64,000 nucleotides of DNA. Origin: Drechslerella dactyloides (Eukaryota > Ascomycota > Orbiliomycetes > Orbiliales > Orbiliaceae). The position numbers were made by a program, and so were the translations under genes. This document shows, piece after piece, positions 23,015 through 34,282 of this stretch. The stretch lies in the NCBI GenBank assembly GCA_020064725.1, contig JAGTWJ010000006.1:1-64000 (forward strand), written 5' to 3'. A model generated the notes under the pieces. It saw nothing but the letters and a program-made list of their open reading frames with translations, was not told the DNA's origin and did no database searches. How positions within the stretch are numbered: position 1 is the first letter of the stretch; each line of letters opens with the position of its first letter.

Positions 23015-23752
23015 GGTTGGTTAAGGAGTAGAAGAAAGAGACTTGGCCGGCGGTGGTGATGGTGAGGGGATTGATCCTGCAAGGTCAGAAGAGATGGGAT
23101 TTCTGAAGATGTACAGGTCTGGGAGGGAAGTTGAGAGCGCTGATGGTCAGACATATCTGGCGCTTACCTCCATCAGCGTGCCCTCCTAAGCTTAGGGGAT
23201 CGATGCTTCATAGGCATTCTTCTCGAACGAGATATCCGTTCCATGGCATACCAACCCGCCATACGGCATTTCTGGTGATACTAGCTGTTTCTATATGACT
23301 CCGGAGTCTTCGCTATCTCATTATCACCAACTGACGGCTTGCATATATCTTTCAATATGCCATACTCTTGTCGATATCTAAGTCTTGCATAGCCTGCTTT
23401 GTATTGATATACGGATGCTCTAGGGGCCTTCGGGAGGTGGCGGTGCAGGTGTTTGCATAATTGCACGGATACCTGACAGCGAGTTGCTAGTCATGATTAG
23501 GATGGCTTCGGCGTCTCACGTAAACGCTGTTGGAGAGCAATGTAGAACCGACCGATAGCTAGCATAATTACAGGAATAGCAACCACTTGAGTGGCTCACA
23601 AAGTAAGCAAAGGAAGATAAAGCAATGCTGGTAGGCGACCCTCGATCTATACATCCATCTATAACAGTCCGCGCCATCTAGTATGCAGTGGGTATACCAG
23701 TCTGAATTACGTACGGACATCCAATTTCTTATCCTACCTGCCAATCCGAAGC
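23015..23752. other. Intergenic region, 0.7 kb
   Basis: 5' region of the orphan gene and 3' region of the dehydratase gene, both on the minus strand. Nothing else recognisable. Confidence 0.45.
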
Positions 23753-25144
23753 TCAAGACAGGCCGCTGACGCCTTTCAGCGCTTCTCTCCCGCTCATGAG
23801 CTTGACGCTTGGATCTAGCTCGAGCCCGAATCCCGGCTTATCCAGTGCACGAACATCGATCTTGCCATCTTCCGGCAGCGGCTCATCTTTGAACAGACCA
23901 CCAAAAACCGGTAACACACTCTGCCCGTCCGGCGAGTTGGCGAGGTACTCTTGGAAGGGTGTGTTATTTTGCGAGATGACGAAGTGGTAAGAATACGGGC
24001 CCGAGGCATGCGGCACGACTGGGATATCATAGGCAGCAGCCTGTGCGGAGACGCGAAGGAGTTCCGTCATACCGCCAACCCACATGATGTCTGGTTGCAG
24101 GATATCGATATTCCGGGATTTGATCAGCTCGCGGAAGCCGTACTTAGTGTATTCATGCTAAAGACGCAACAGCCGATTGTCAGCAAACAAAAGACGGTCC
24201 TAGTTACACGATTCCATGAGGAAGAGAGCCGTACCTCGCCCGTCGTGAACTTCATCGTTGGATGCGCTCTCTTAAGTAGAGCGTAGCCTTCCACATCATC
24301 TGGGTGCAGCACCTCCTCCCACCAGTTCAAATCGAGGTCTTTCGTCTTCTCGACCAACTCGATGGTGTACTGCACATTCAGACTCATGTAGCAGTCGACC
24401 ATGATCGGGAAGTCCGGACCAACGCTTTCTCTATGCCGACGCAGGAACTCGATGTTCTTGCGCATGCCTTCCATGCCGTCGTCCGGGCAGTAAGGCAGCG
24501 GGACCTTCCCGCCCCAGAAGCCCATCTTTTTCGCAGCGTCCGGAGCTGGCCCCGTGCAGTAGAAGTCGATGTGTGGTCGTGTGGCACCACCGATCATTTT
24601 GTAAACGGGTTCGCCACGGATCTTGCCCATAAGATCCCACAACGCCAGATCGACGACCGAGATGACAGCAATTGGTAGGCCCTTTCGCCCATAGAACATG
24701 GAGGCACGGAACATCTGCTCCCAGAGAAGGTTGGTATTACGTGGATCCTGGCCGAGTAGGAAACGTTCGAAGTGGTTGTGGACCAGCCAGCAAGCCGGTG
24801 GGCCGCCGAAGCCCGTTGCAAACCCCTTGGTCCCATCAGAAGCGACCAGCTCGACGCAGAATGACCCTAGGACGTTGATACCCCATGATGTACGAGTCTC
24901 CTTGTACTCCGGATAACGCGACATTGGTGTGGAGATTGGAGAGGAAACGAGCCAGTGGTCGGATGCCACATTGTGATAGTCACCGCCAGTGCCGACCTAT
25001 GTGTATCGTCAGCGAGTCCACATGGGCGGTCAAGCGGCTCAAGGGAGAGAATGGGCTACGTACACCAGCCGTCAGATAGGTGTTCACCTCCTTGATGGTG
25101 GGGAAGGACTTGAGCTCCGCCGGGGCAGCGTGGAAGCCGTTCAT
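23753..25144 (-). CDS. L-rhamnonate dehydratase (enolase superfamily)
   Basis: Predicted to dehydrate L-rhamnonate to 2-keto-3-deoxy-L-rhamnonate in the non-phosphorylated L-rhamnose pathway (EC 4.2.1.90). Model: complement(23753..24157, 24235..24996, 25064..25144), 415 aa, two introns of 67 and 77 bp. N-terminal capping domain with GGDYH, STPMSRYPEY and SWGINVLGSF, all RhmD-type signatures; then a barrel domain. Metal ligands fall at the expected places: Asp228 (IMVDCYMS), Glu254 (WWEEVL) and Glu281 (TTGEHE). The catalytic pair is Asp304 (LQPDIM) and His331 (VVPHAS). The C-terminal LDKPGFGLEL is also RhmD-like. The start at 25144 is the first Met before the conserved block. Another acid-sugar substrate cannot be excluded. 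The gene for a possible next-step enzyme lies 2.4 kb away on the same strand. Confidence 0.88.
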
Positions 25145-26010
25145 GATGGCGATTGAAAGCACTGCTTCCGTAAAATAATGCAGCACAGTGGTCTGTATCC
25201 AGAGTTATGTCGTTGCGACGGCTAAGTTTGATGTGTTCTCGGCAAGGTAAGTTGGCAGCGGTGAGGTGCAGAGAGGGCAATTTGTATTTAAACTGACGCG
25301 GCCGCTCCAAGATCCGATTCGCCGCCACGGACGGGGTGTCAATGGCGATAATTTTCCGTCCAGTCAGGCGGACGTTGCGCCGTTCGAGACGATTGGAGGA
25401 AGGGGGGAGCTGCTAGCGGAAGCCCAGCGGCCATGTTGAACGAGTTCTCAAGCTCGCCTACCTGCTACCTAGCTCCTGCTCGGGCAGCTGGTTTGTGTTG
25501 ATTGGCGGGGTACCCCGCCGTTTGCGCCCTCCGATGCGGCCCTCGAGACGAGATCTCGAGACGAAGCCACAGGTGGCGTTACTTTGGCGAGTTGCGGTGC
25601 CCGGCCACCGCCCGAGCCGGTCTGTGGCGCTTAGCGGCTAGGATCGATAAGCCACCTTGCAGCCACCGCCAACTGATGACAGGTATCTGCGAGGTACCTA
25701 CTACGAGGTAGGGTCTGGGTATTTATCCGTAGATGGGCTCTGTGGACCTCTGAATCTCGCAAAGGAGGTGCTCGCAGGCGGGATCGGAGAAGCGCCCCGC
25801 TCAGCTACGCGTCTGGGCATTCTGCACCCGCGGTCGACGCGCTGGCGGCTGGTACTTTCGTCAGGCTGACTGGCCGGCGAGGTATCGATGTAACCCTCGA
25901 AGAAGAGCGGTTACGATCAAATGCATTGTTCGATTGGTCGCGATGCGGCTGACGACAGCCAACTCCCGAACCTCACTCGCGACGCGTAGCATCGACGGAA
26001 TCAACCAGCC
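25145..26010. other. Divergent promoter region
   Basis: Shared upstream region of the dehydratase (minus) and an F-box gene (plus), GC-rich. It contains the 16-bp GC palindrome at 25504-25519 and a direct repeat of CTCGAGACGA (25542-25551 and 25555-25564). Open frames here are composition artefacts. Confidence 0.5.
25504..25519. promoter_or_regulatory. Perfect palindrome with paired CreA-type sites
   Basis: GGCGGGGTACCCCGCC is a perfect 16-bp palindrome containing GCGGGG and its inverse CCCCGC two bases apart. SYGGRG is the known consensus of the fungal carbon-catabolite repressor CreA/Cre1, which acts best at paired sites. It lies 360 bp upstream of the dehydratase start. Confidence 0.5.
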
Positions 26011-27299
26011 ATGGCGACTGCCATGCATCTGCCGTTGGACATCCATCTGCTGATACTCCGCCAACTGACAGTCCGCGACCTCAAGACGTACTCACTTTGC
26101 TCGAAATGGCACCGCGATCTGGTTCTGCCGCTGCTATTCCGCAGCTTGCGGCTGTCCCCGGAAGCTGCCCTCGGATTTGGCAAGGGTGGAAGTCTGGCTC
26201 ATCTCAGTTCTAGCGTCCGGTTAGTTACGATGATATCCATTTGGCCCCACATGACATATAGCCGCGACATGCTGACTGGAGGCTCAGGGAAGTGGTTCTT
26301 GGCGATTTGACACACCCTTCCGATATCGCGAGAAACATCGACCGCGCGCGAATGCACTGCGAAGCTCTTCATCTCTTCCCCCGCATCACAGCCTTACGGG
26401 TCAGCGTATACGTCACACCGGAGTTTCATTTCCCGCTCATCTCAGCCATATTCTGGAAACTAGCGGTGCTGCCCTTCTATTCCAAGATCAAAAGCATATC
26501 TTTAAGTGTCAGTGTGGCTCTTGCCAGCAGCCCTCACTACAGTAATCCTATCCTCATCCAGGAGAAACTTTCAGCAGACGGAACAGAATTTATCGGCCAG
26601 CCTGCCAAACTTATCCTCTACCACACAACCGAATGGGCAAATATACCATGGCCTGCCGCTCTAGAAGAAGTCTCCACTAGCACCCTTCACACTCTACGAT
26701 ATGTCCCAACTATGATGCCTTACCTCACGTGTCATCCGGTTTTCGAGAATTCGTTTACAACATTGAGACGTATCAAAATTACCACAGCCACTGTCTATGC
26801 CCTGTTCATCGCGCTGCCGACATCACTGTATCCCTCAGTCGATGAAGTCTGGCTGTCGCCCAGCAGATGCGATGGGACCTGTGGCGTGCGACCCTTGTTC
26901 GCAAGAGTTGTAGCAGCGTTCCCCAATACACGAGACTTGCGACTCGACATGGACGAGCATACTGGAACGTGGTATCGGCGATCCGACATTGTATACACCA
27001 TGTTGGCTGATCTTCCTAAGTTGCAGCGGGCGCGGATACCTTGGCCTCATGACTGTTCCATCGATTTGGTACCACACATGCTCCTGCAATTCTCCGTCCG
27101 TCTATGGGTGAAGCCGAACGTACCTTCTACCAAAAGCGGCCTGCAAAACTTTAGATACGTGGACTTTGTCGCCGGCTCTACCTGGTCGAAACCTGAACAT
27201 GCTATCTATCGAGTAATCAAGCATGCTAATGGAGAGATTGACGGCACTATCCTACCGTTACAAGAGGTTGAAAACGAAATTCGTCCATTTGATGAGTAG
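26011..27299 (+). CDS. F-box protein, 406 aa
   Basis: Predicted SCF adaptor. Model: join(26011..26219, 26288..27299), one 68-bp intron (GTTAGT...CTCAG). The N-terminal F-box is diverged (LPLDIHLLILRQLTVRDLKTYSLCSKWHRDLVLPLLFRSL split over about residues 7-46). The remainder alternates short hydrophobic segments such as ITALRVSVYV, TLRRIKITTA, NTRDLRLDMD and LPKLQRARIP, consistent with irregular leucine-rich repeats. It lies between the dehydratase and the DHDPS-family aldolase, divergent from the former and convergent with the latter. No evidence links it functionally to them. Confidence 0.75.
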
Positions 27300-27332
27300 T
27301 CGCGTTCCTTATACGGGTCAGACAGGCCCAAT

Positions 27333-27362
27333 GCATCGCATCGCATCGCATCGCATCGCATC
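27333..27362. repeat. (GCATC)6 microsatellite
   Basis: Six perfect pentanucleotide copies in the short space between two convergent genes, 34 bp past the F-box stop and so probably in its 3' UTR. Confidence 0.95.
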
Positions 27363-27532
27363 ACGTTTAGCTGTATACCTCCCATCCATGCATGACATAC
27401 CTCGCGTATATCTTCGCCCGAAAATCTAGCCTACATGTACTCTCCGATATAACTATATATACATCAGTCTGACATGCATATGTCACAGCATGACTTCTTA
27501 CTCCAAGCGCGTTGCACGCAAGACTCGCCGCA

Positions 27533-28616
27533 CTATAGCTTGCCTTCATGCGTCTGCATAGTCTCAAAGTAAGTCTGAAACCGAACATAATCCTCCTGTA
27601 AATGCGATTCGCAGAACGGGAGTCGCGCCCCAGTTTGGCCCTCTGATATTCCCAGCGTTTTCTTGATTGCTTCCTTGATGCCCACCGTTCCATGCTTGAC
27701 AACCCACTCCTCGACCTCGCTGTACGCACATTGAAGCTTTTGTACCTCTTGCCACTCTGCTGGGGTCACACCGCCTCTCGTCGTCGCAATCTTTCTCGCC
27801 AGCGTGAAAATTCGTAGCAAAGACCTCGGAAAGTATGCGGCAGAGCCATCAATGGCACCAGCCGCGCCAGGACCGGACAGCAGCAAAGGCAGCAGCTGCT
27901 GCCCGAGCCCCGTGAAAACTCGGAAATTGGCGTGATCAATATCTGGCGAAGAAGACAGGATAAGATGGTGGGACATGTTGCCGTGGGACAGCTTGCAGCC
28001 GACGATATTGGGGTGCTTCGACAAGTGCTTCATCAGGCTCAGCGGTAGTTGCAAGTTGTTTGTGACCGCAGGATAATTGTATACCTAAAAATATGACGTC
28101 CCCATCAATTATCAGCATTATTCTTTCATGCATGATAAGTAGATCATCGACATTTCCCGAACATACCAGCACCGGGAGAACGCTTTGGTCGGCAACCGCC
28201 GCGTACCACGCGCGCAAACCCTCTTCGCTATAACCACCCGCATTTGCAAAATAGCTCGGCGTGAGTACAAGCGCATAGTCGGCACCGGCATTTTTGCTAT
28301 CAGCGATGACGGCAATCGTTTCATCGATATTCTGGGTCGCTGTCCCTGCCATAATAACCACATTTTCATAACAGTTTTCCACCAGGGCCTTTTTCTGACT
28401 CCTGATCAGCTCCACCTGCTCGGCGCGACTCATGTGCACAATCTCTCCTGTCGAGCCGCATAATATCAGGCCCGTGATGCCCGCCTCAGCCAGGAACAGT
28501 GTGTGTTCGGTCTGCGCGTCGAGGTCTTGAGGTTGCTTGTACGCGGTCCGGTCGATTCTTTTGAAGAAAGTGGGGACGGGTACGTAGACCCCGTCGGGAG
28601 GTGGAACGGCAGGCAT
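27533..28616 (-). CDS. DHDPS/NAL-family aldolase
   Basis: Class I (Schiff-base) aldolase of the dihydrodipicolinate synthase family, the type that cleaves or forms 2-keto-3-deoxy sugar acids. Model: complement(27533..28084, 28167..28616), 333 aa, with an 82-bp intron. Motifs in order: GVYVPVPTFF at the start of the barrel, GSTGE (pyruvate-binding loop), Tyr154 in YNYP, and Schiff-base Lys181 in VGCKLSHGN. The exon join recreates VYNYP exactly. The start at 28616 begins just before GVYVPV; an in-frame Met at 28673 would add 19 residues. The exact substrate is not readable. The neighbouring rhamnonate dehydratase makes 2-keto-3-deoxyrhamnonate the leading guess. Fungal galacturonate catabolism uses a same-family aldolase (GaaC), so that is the main alternative. 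Confidence 0.85.
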
Positions 28617-29148
28617 CGTGTCGTCTTCTCGTTGATTCGGAGCAGTGGTAACCAAGTAGTCGGAAGTACGCAAAGATGACTATACTAATATATTCTGGCT
28701 TGAGGCAGATAAATGGGTATCAATAAATTGATATATCTCAAATGTACGCGGGCAGGGCTTCAAATTTCTTTCTCCTCACTACCTCGGGTCGCGCCCGACA
28801 GGTATCGCATGGCATGACACGAGTCGTGGCGCCATTCTGCCAAGCTCGGCCACCATTTCATTCGTCTCGGCCAGTCTCGTCTCGCCGCCTGTCTTTAGCT
28901 CATGATCCACATTTGCTCGAGACGAGCGAATTAAGCTTGTCGGGTTCATTCAGCCGCACATGCTGGCAGATGCGGGGCTTCCAAAATGCAACATAATCAA
29001 CTCAAACCGCTTTTTGCCGTAGCTCTAAATGCGTCAGCACAACCTAGACTGTTGAGATACTAGTAGTAGAACACCTTGACCCCCGAGGATCATCCCTGAT
29101 ACCTTTTGCCGCCGCGGATTTCTGTCATGTGGTGATCGGCTACATGGG
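28617..29148. other. Intergenic region
   Basis: 5' region of the aldolase gene and 3' region of a large F-box gene, both on the minus strand. No gene seen. Confidence 0.5.
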
Positions 29149-31136
29149 TTATGCAAACTCTAACAATTCCCATGCAGAATTCCGTCTCTCCCACACAAAC
29201 CTCCTGTCTCTGATCTCTTTTGGCATTCGTCTATTGTCCTCCTTGACCGCCACCTCGAGCCTGTTAAATCCATCCGGCAGCCGCCGGGTTATCGCGTTGT
29301 AAAGCCCCATTGCAATTGCGTCCTTATTCTTCTTTGCCGGCTTATCCCAGTCTGGTAATTTCGCCAGCCATTTACATCGCCGCGCTGGTAACGCCTCAGC
29401 TAGCGCATTCAGGTACTTGATCGCCCCTGCCTTGTGCGATATGCGGCTCCACAGATTCGAAAGTCTCCATCTTCCTGTATCCTTGATCGCATACAGTAGT
29501 GCCCGCCGCGCTGGCGTCTCGATCCGTGGCGACAGCTGGTTCTCGTCGAAGCTGAAGCCGGTTATGAGGGACGGATCCTCCCGCATCTGCTGGACGTAGA
29601 GAATTGTGGATACCATCACACATAGCTCATCCGCGGCCCAGTAGTCTTGCTCGAAAAATCTGTGTCCAAGAAATAGACTTGCTAGCGAACATTCTTTGCG
29701 GTACACGAGTGCCAAAGTCGCCTAGAACGTGCGCACATCAGCAACGAAAATGACATTTGCGACTTGTTAGCATGATGGAACTCACCAAAAGGCCCTGGTC
29801 ACCGCTTGTTGATTCACATAACATCTCAATATTCTCCAGCTTCTTACCCTCCCCAAGCATCAGTCGGCTGTCGCTTATGTTGGCGTTAGCAAACCAGGAA
29901 TACCACACTGCGAGCGTCTTTAACCCGGGATGTTGGACCGCGACTTGACCCAGCAAAGAGCGATAAGAAACATCGGAAGCATCCTTGACTCGACTCGTTC
30001 CAAATCTTTCAAGCGAAGAGAACGATGCTAGAAAGGCGGACAGCATTCCTGATAAGCGGCGAGGATCCGTAACCGGCTGCAGCATCTGAGCACCCAAATG
30101 CAGAGACTTCAGCTGCGGGGTACGCATGTACTGTAGCAACTGCAACTCCGGGTCTGCGGGGTAATTCCCGTCCGACAAATACAAGTATTCCAGATTCGTC
30201 ACCGCGTCATCTGAAACCAGTATACCGTCCGCGACCTCCGGGCGCAGCTGCAGCCCAAACACCCTCACAAAGTCTTCGTGGGCGCCGAGGTTCCTGATAC
30301 TCAAAGATTTGAGTCGCATGTCGGACAAACAGCCATCTGGTAGTTTGAGCATGGCCTCCGTCAGCTCTGGCCCGTTGAACCATAGCCGGCTTAACGACCT
30401 GACGTTCGTGCCCAGCACCGATCGAATAAGCTGTGTGAATTGCGAGTAGTCATATCGGTAGATGCCATTCGAAACCGCCTGCACAGATAAACACTCCAGC
30501 CCAGCTGAGGAAGTCGTCCCAGTCGCCGTCTCAACCGCGGCAAGGTGCTCGTCATCCGGCGTCGATCGGAACAGGTGGCGGCCGCAAGGGTCGATGAACA
30601 GTTCCGCCAGCCTTGGAAGAGTCAGCACTCGTTTCGTCCAGTCGACGACTTCGCAATGGTAGTTGTTATCGAGCCATATCGCCTCCCGCAGAGTCGCACG
30701 CTGGACCTTCTGACACCGACCGACAAAAGTGACGGCGTCGGACAGGAAACTCCGGTATTCCTCCGTCTTCACTAGATCCTGGCTTTCCGGGCTGTTGACA
30801 TTGATCACAATCTTGCGGGTGAGGCCGATGGAGCGCCGATTCCTTCCTTTCAAAAACTCCGCGGGAACATTAGATCGGCAGCCGGCGAGCGTGAAATCTA
30901 GCGCGGCGGTTTGCGAAGATAGCCTTCGAAGAGCGAGAGAGCGTAAGACCTGGCAGGTCTGCGACACAGCGCGCAGGGTCGCATCGCCCGGAATAATCTT
31001 GAAAACACAAAGCAAAGATCAGCTCGTCATGCAAAACGCTATTAACTGTCGGCTGGCGCGGGCTTCTCACATCATAAACCAAATACGTCAAAATCTCGAC
31101 GGGAAGGTCGGCAAACGACAGGGTAGCTCTCGCCAT
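29149..31136 (-). CDS. F-box/LRR-like protein, 616 aa
   Basis: Predicted SCF adaptor. Model: complement(29149..29721, 29786..30997, 31071..31136), introns of 64 and 73 bp. The first exon encodes MARATLSFADLPVEILTYLVYD. Splicing joins it to IIPGDATLRAVSQTCQVLRSLA, which together make a complete F-box. The following 350 residues carry leucine-rich segments (RSLSRLWFNGPEL, RLKSLSIRNLG, NLEYLYLSDGNY, QLKSLHLGAQML, GLKTLAVWYSWF). The C-terminal 190 residues are charged and helical and include a segment like WAADELCVMVSTILY. The start at 31136 is the Met directly before the F-box. No break seen. Confidence 0.8.
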
Positions 31137-33521
31137 ACTTGCGCAATCCGCACGCCGCCGGCAGCCAGGGCCTGGATTTCTCGCAGGAGCCAAAAGTGCG
31201 TTGGCGACACAGGCGGTAACTCGCAACACCGGTTATTGACCGTATACGTCGAAACGCTCGAGAAACTAGAATCGAAGCACGATAGAACGAACTAGATAGA
31301 TTACCAGACCATCTACGCAAGTAACGTCCGGAGCGGAGTAACGGTCTAGCAGCATAGTTAAACGAACTAGAGGACACCTGTGCACCCGCCCGCCCGACGA
31401 TAGTCAACTCTCCTCTGACATTCCGTCTGAGGTCAGCACGTGGCCCCTCGGCCCAGCATGGTTAGAGCAATGAGTGGCTTGCAGATGGCGTTCTTTCCAA
31501 CACCCTTCAGCTGTGTTATCTGGGCAGGCGGCAGTTCGCTAGCCATGGTACAAGTATGCGTGTTCGACGTGCATTAATGCTTATCGTGTCGCGATAGGAA
31601 GGCTAGAGGTCGATCCAGCCGCCGCTGTAACATTATGGGGTCTAGAATTCCGTGTTGTCTCAGCTAATACGACGCTATCTATCGTGTTCTCATTTCGCTA
31701 CTCCGTATGGTCACTAAAAATGGGAGCATTTACTCGTTACTTCGTATACTAGCTCAGGCCTGTGGTGATATCAACCTCTCACGTTACAGTGTTCGTTCAA
31801 TTCAGTCTGTATTAGTGTAACTAGCAGTAAACTCGTCGAATTTGCTCTCGAGACGTACTTGTGGTCCGTTGGTCTCTATGCGCGCATATGCGTACGATAG
31901 CCAAGTATATGAAAACGTAGCCTTCATGATTCATGCATTACAACATTCGGGCAGATATTGACAGCCTCACAGGTCATTGGACAAACCTATTGGATGCACG
32001 CACTAGCCTGACGCATCCGGTCGTGACCACGTATACTAGCCATTACTGACATATTGACGTCTTGTTAGCCAATCCTGGGCGCAAAGACAGGCCAGAATTT
32101 CGCGACCGCCTCTTTAATTCTCGGATAGCCCAGCCACCTCAATATCTCCGCGAATTACGGACATATGACGTATCGCGGCTCTGTCAATTTCCGGGCTAAT
32201 TTTATCACACCTGCAGTCGGTCGCGTCCACGATAGCGATTCCGCACAGACCAACCTGTGCGCCACGTATATCCGTGCATCCCGAACACGAACCTCGAATT
32301 CGAATGTCGCGACAGAAATTAAGTTGCGACGCAGCAAATATTCGAGGGAAGGTTACGTTCTAAGATCGATTCTACACAAAAGGGGCATGTTCCTTCTAAT
32401 TTTAGTATTAGGAACCTTGTTGACCTGGCCTGACCCTGATCAGCGTGCTTTCCAGTGTGCTAAGTAAAGTAGCTATATTACCTTTTCTTCAGCACCAGTG
32501 TCGAGACTGGTGGTGACAACACAACGTTGCTGTGTGGTGTTCGTTGTTGTCGTCAGGCTGCACGCGCCGACAGCGATTGATAAACGTACTACTGGAAATT
32601 CCCTAACAGATCTTGGTGACACCTCCGATCGACTTAACGGATTCAATTCACCCTCGACCATTGATATCGTGATGCTGCAACAATGCGTTAACACCATTTT
32701 CCCACCATCAACTATATAACTCCAGCACCATTTGGCCGACTCGAATATATTTGACTTGCATCCTGCCAATTGACACACACATGCTTCGTGCGTGTCTGGC
32801 CCGCGAGACCACACACATGCATGCATGCATGGTGGGACGCGCTACCTGATAACCCATTTTGCATTTGTGCGGGTTACTCGGGTTCTGTGTCGAGACTATC
32901 CCCTTGATATTCAATGCGTTAATCGAGCGCGCCATTCGACTTATCAAGTCGGCTTCGAGCCTCATAGATTGAGGATTGGTATTCCACCGTTTCCTTACTG
33001 TCATATCGCGACTCTGCAGATCTGACTAGCCGATATTAAACCCGGGATAAGTCAAAATGTAAGGTGCCGGCTGTCGCGAAGATCCGTCACGCAACAGTCC
33101 ACTCCACTGATCCCTGAAATTTTGACACCGTTCCCGCCCTAATATACGTGTATACGGGCTGTAAATGATAATGAGAGAGGAACGACCTGATGAACTCGTC
33201 TCGCGAGCCACACTGCCGCATTTTAAGCGGCGAATTGATGAACCATGGATCTACGAAATGCTGTATGGTAGAGTCGACCTAACAGTATATGTATATACAT
33301 AAATATGCTGCCTTTGGTGGTAGTTGACAAGCCAATCAATCGTCGATCACTGGCGGAAACCATGCTCAAAACTCGATAAATCATTCCAAATTAACTTGAG
33401 CAATCACAATCTATAATGGCTCGACCGGCGTCTAAAGATATCTAAACCAGGGTTAGCGACCTGGTATACTATCACGACTAGTTCAACGATTGCAACCGCT
33501 CATCGTATACAAGAAGTAACC
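31137..33521. other. Gene-poor region, 2.4 kb
   Basis: No credible gene. Short alternating runs (CACACA, GCATGCATGC near 32780-32830) and scattered AT-rich patches. Frames up to 117 codons have random composition. Confidence 0.45.
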
Positions 33522-34282
33522 ATGAATCCACAAAACTCATCGATGGACCCGCCGCCAGCGTACACCGCAGCAGTTATGCCCGAACCAGCATCTCCACCAG
33601 AGGCTATGAGAGAGCTCTTCGACGTTGATCTGTCCGACATGTCGCTAGAAGTTCTGAAACCCTTCCGTTGCCCGAATAGTTTAGATTGCACTATGGGTTC
33701 GTTATTCCAGTGGCACTCCGCAACGACAGTTTTATATACGAGTCGGGGAAATAGCTAACAACTCGACGGTGTGGCTCTCTAGGCCACCGCGAACTGAAAC
33801 TCAAACACTTGCGCCAGTCCTCTTTTTACATCAACCTACAAAAGACTGTCAAAGGTGCACTAGGTGTCATCTTCATAACCTGGTTCGTCGTTCTTGAGAT
33901 CGGGATACGATCCGGATCCTCGGATCATGTCTCGTATCCGCCGAGCTCTAGCCAATGGGTATCTCCTACGCCGAAAAGACGCCGCCTGGCTCCCATTCTC
34001 ACAGCCCTGCCGGCTGTCGGAATTCTCATTGCAGGCATTGGCGCGGCTGCCTGTTTTCACAGTCTTCGTATGCGTCATGTCGAGAAATGTCATGCTGGAG
34101 TTGAAGTCTATACTCTCATTCCGTGGTGGATTGATAACCCATTCCTCAACTGGCTCCCCGTAGCTATATGCACGATCCTCATATTCATTGCGATGGATGT
34201 CACGACGAATTGGATGAGCCCTGAACGGCCGACGGTTAGCCATCTAAAGTGGGTGGACTTTGCGAAGCATACAGGGTCATAG
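33522..34282 (+). CDS. Small membrane protein, about 224 aa
   Basis: Unknown function. Tentative model: join(33522..33696, 33783..34282) with an 86-bp intron (GTTCGT...CTCTAG). The N-terminal 55 residues are Pro/Ala-rich and cytosolic-looking (MDPPPAYTAAVMPEPAS). The second exon holds three hydrophobic spans: GVIFITWFVVLEIGI, ILTALPAVGILIAGIGAAA and WLPVAICTILIFIAMDV, separated by a basic loop (TPKRRRL). Other donor sites are possible in this region, so the junction is uncertain. A PPPAY-type N-terminus could be a PY-motif target for a WW domain, which is speculation. Confidence 0.5.

Noticed and set aside
32473..32826. 117-codon minus frame near CA/GCAT runs
   Set aside because: Simple-repeat context and no recognisable protein features.
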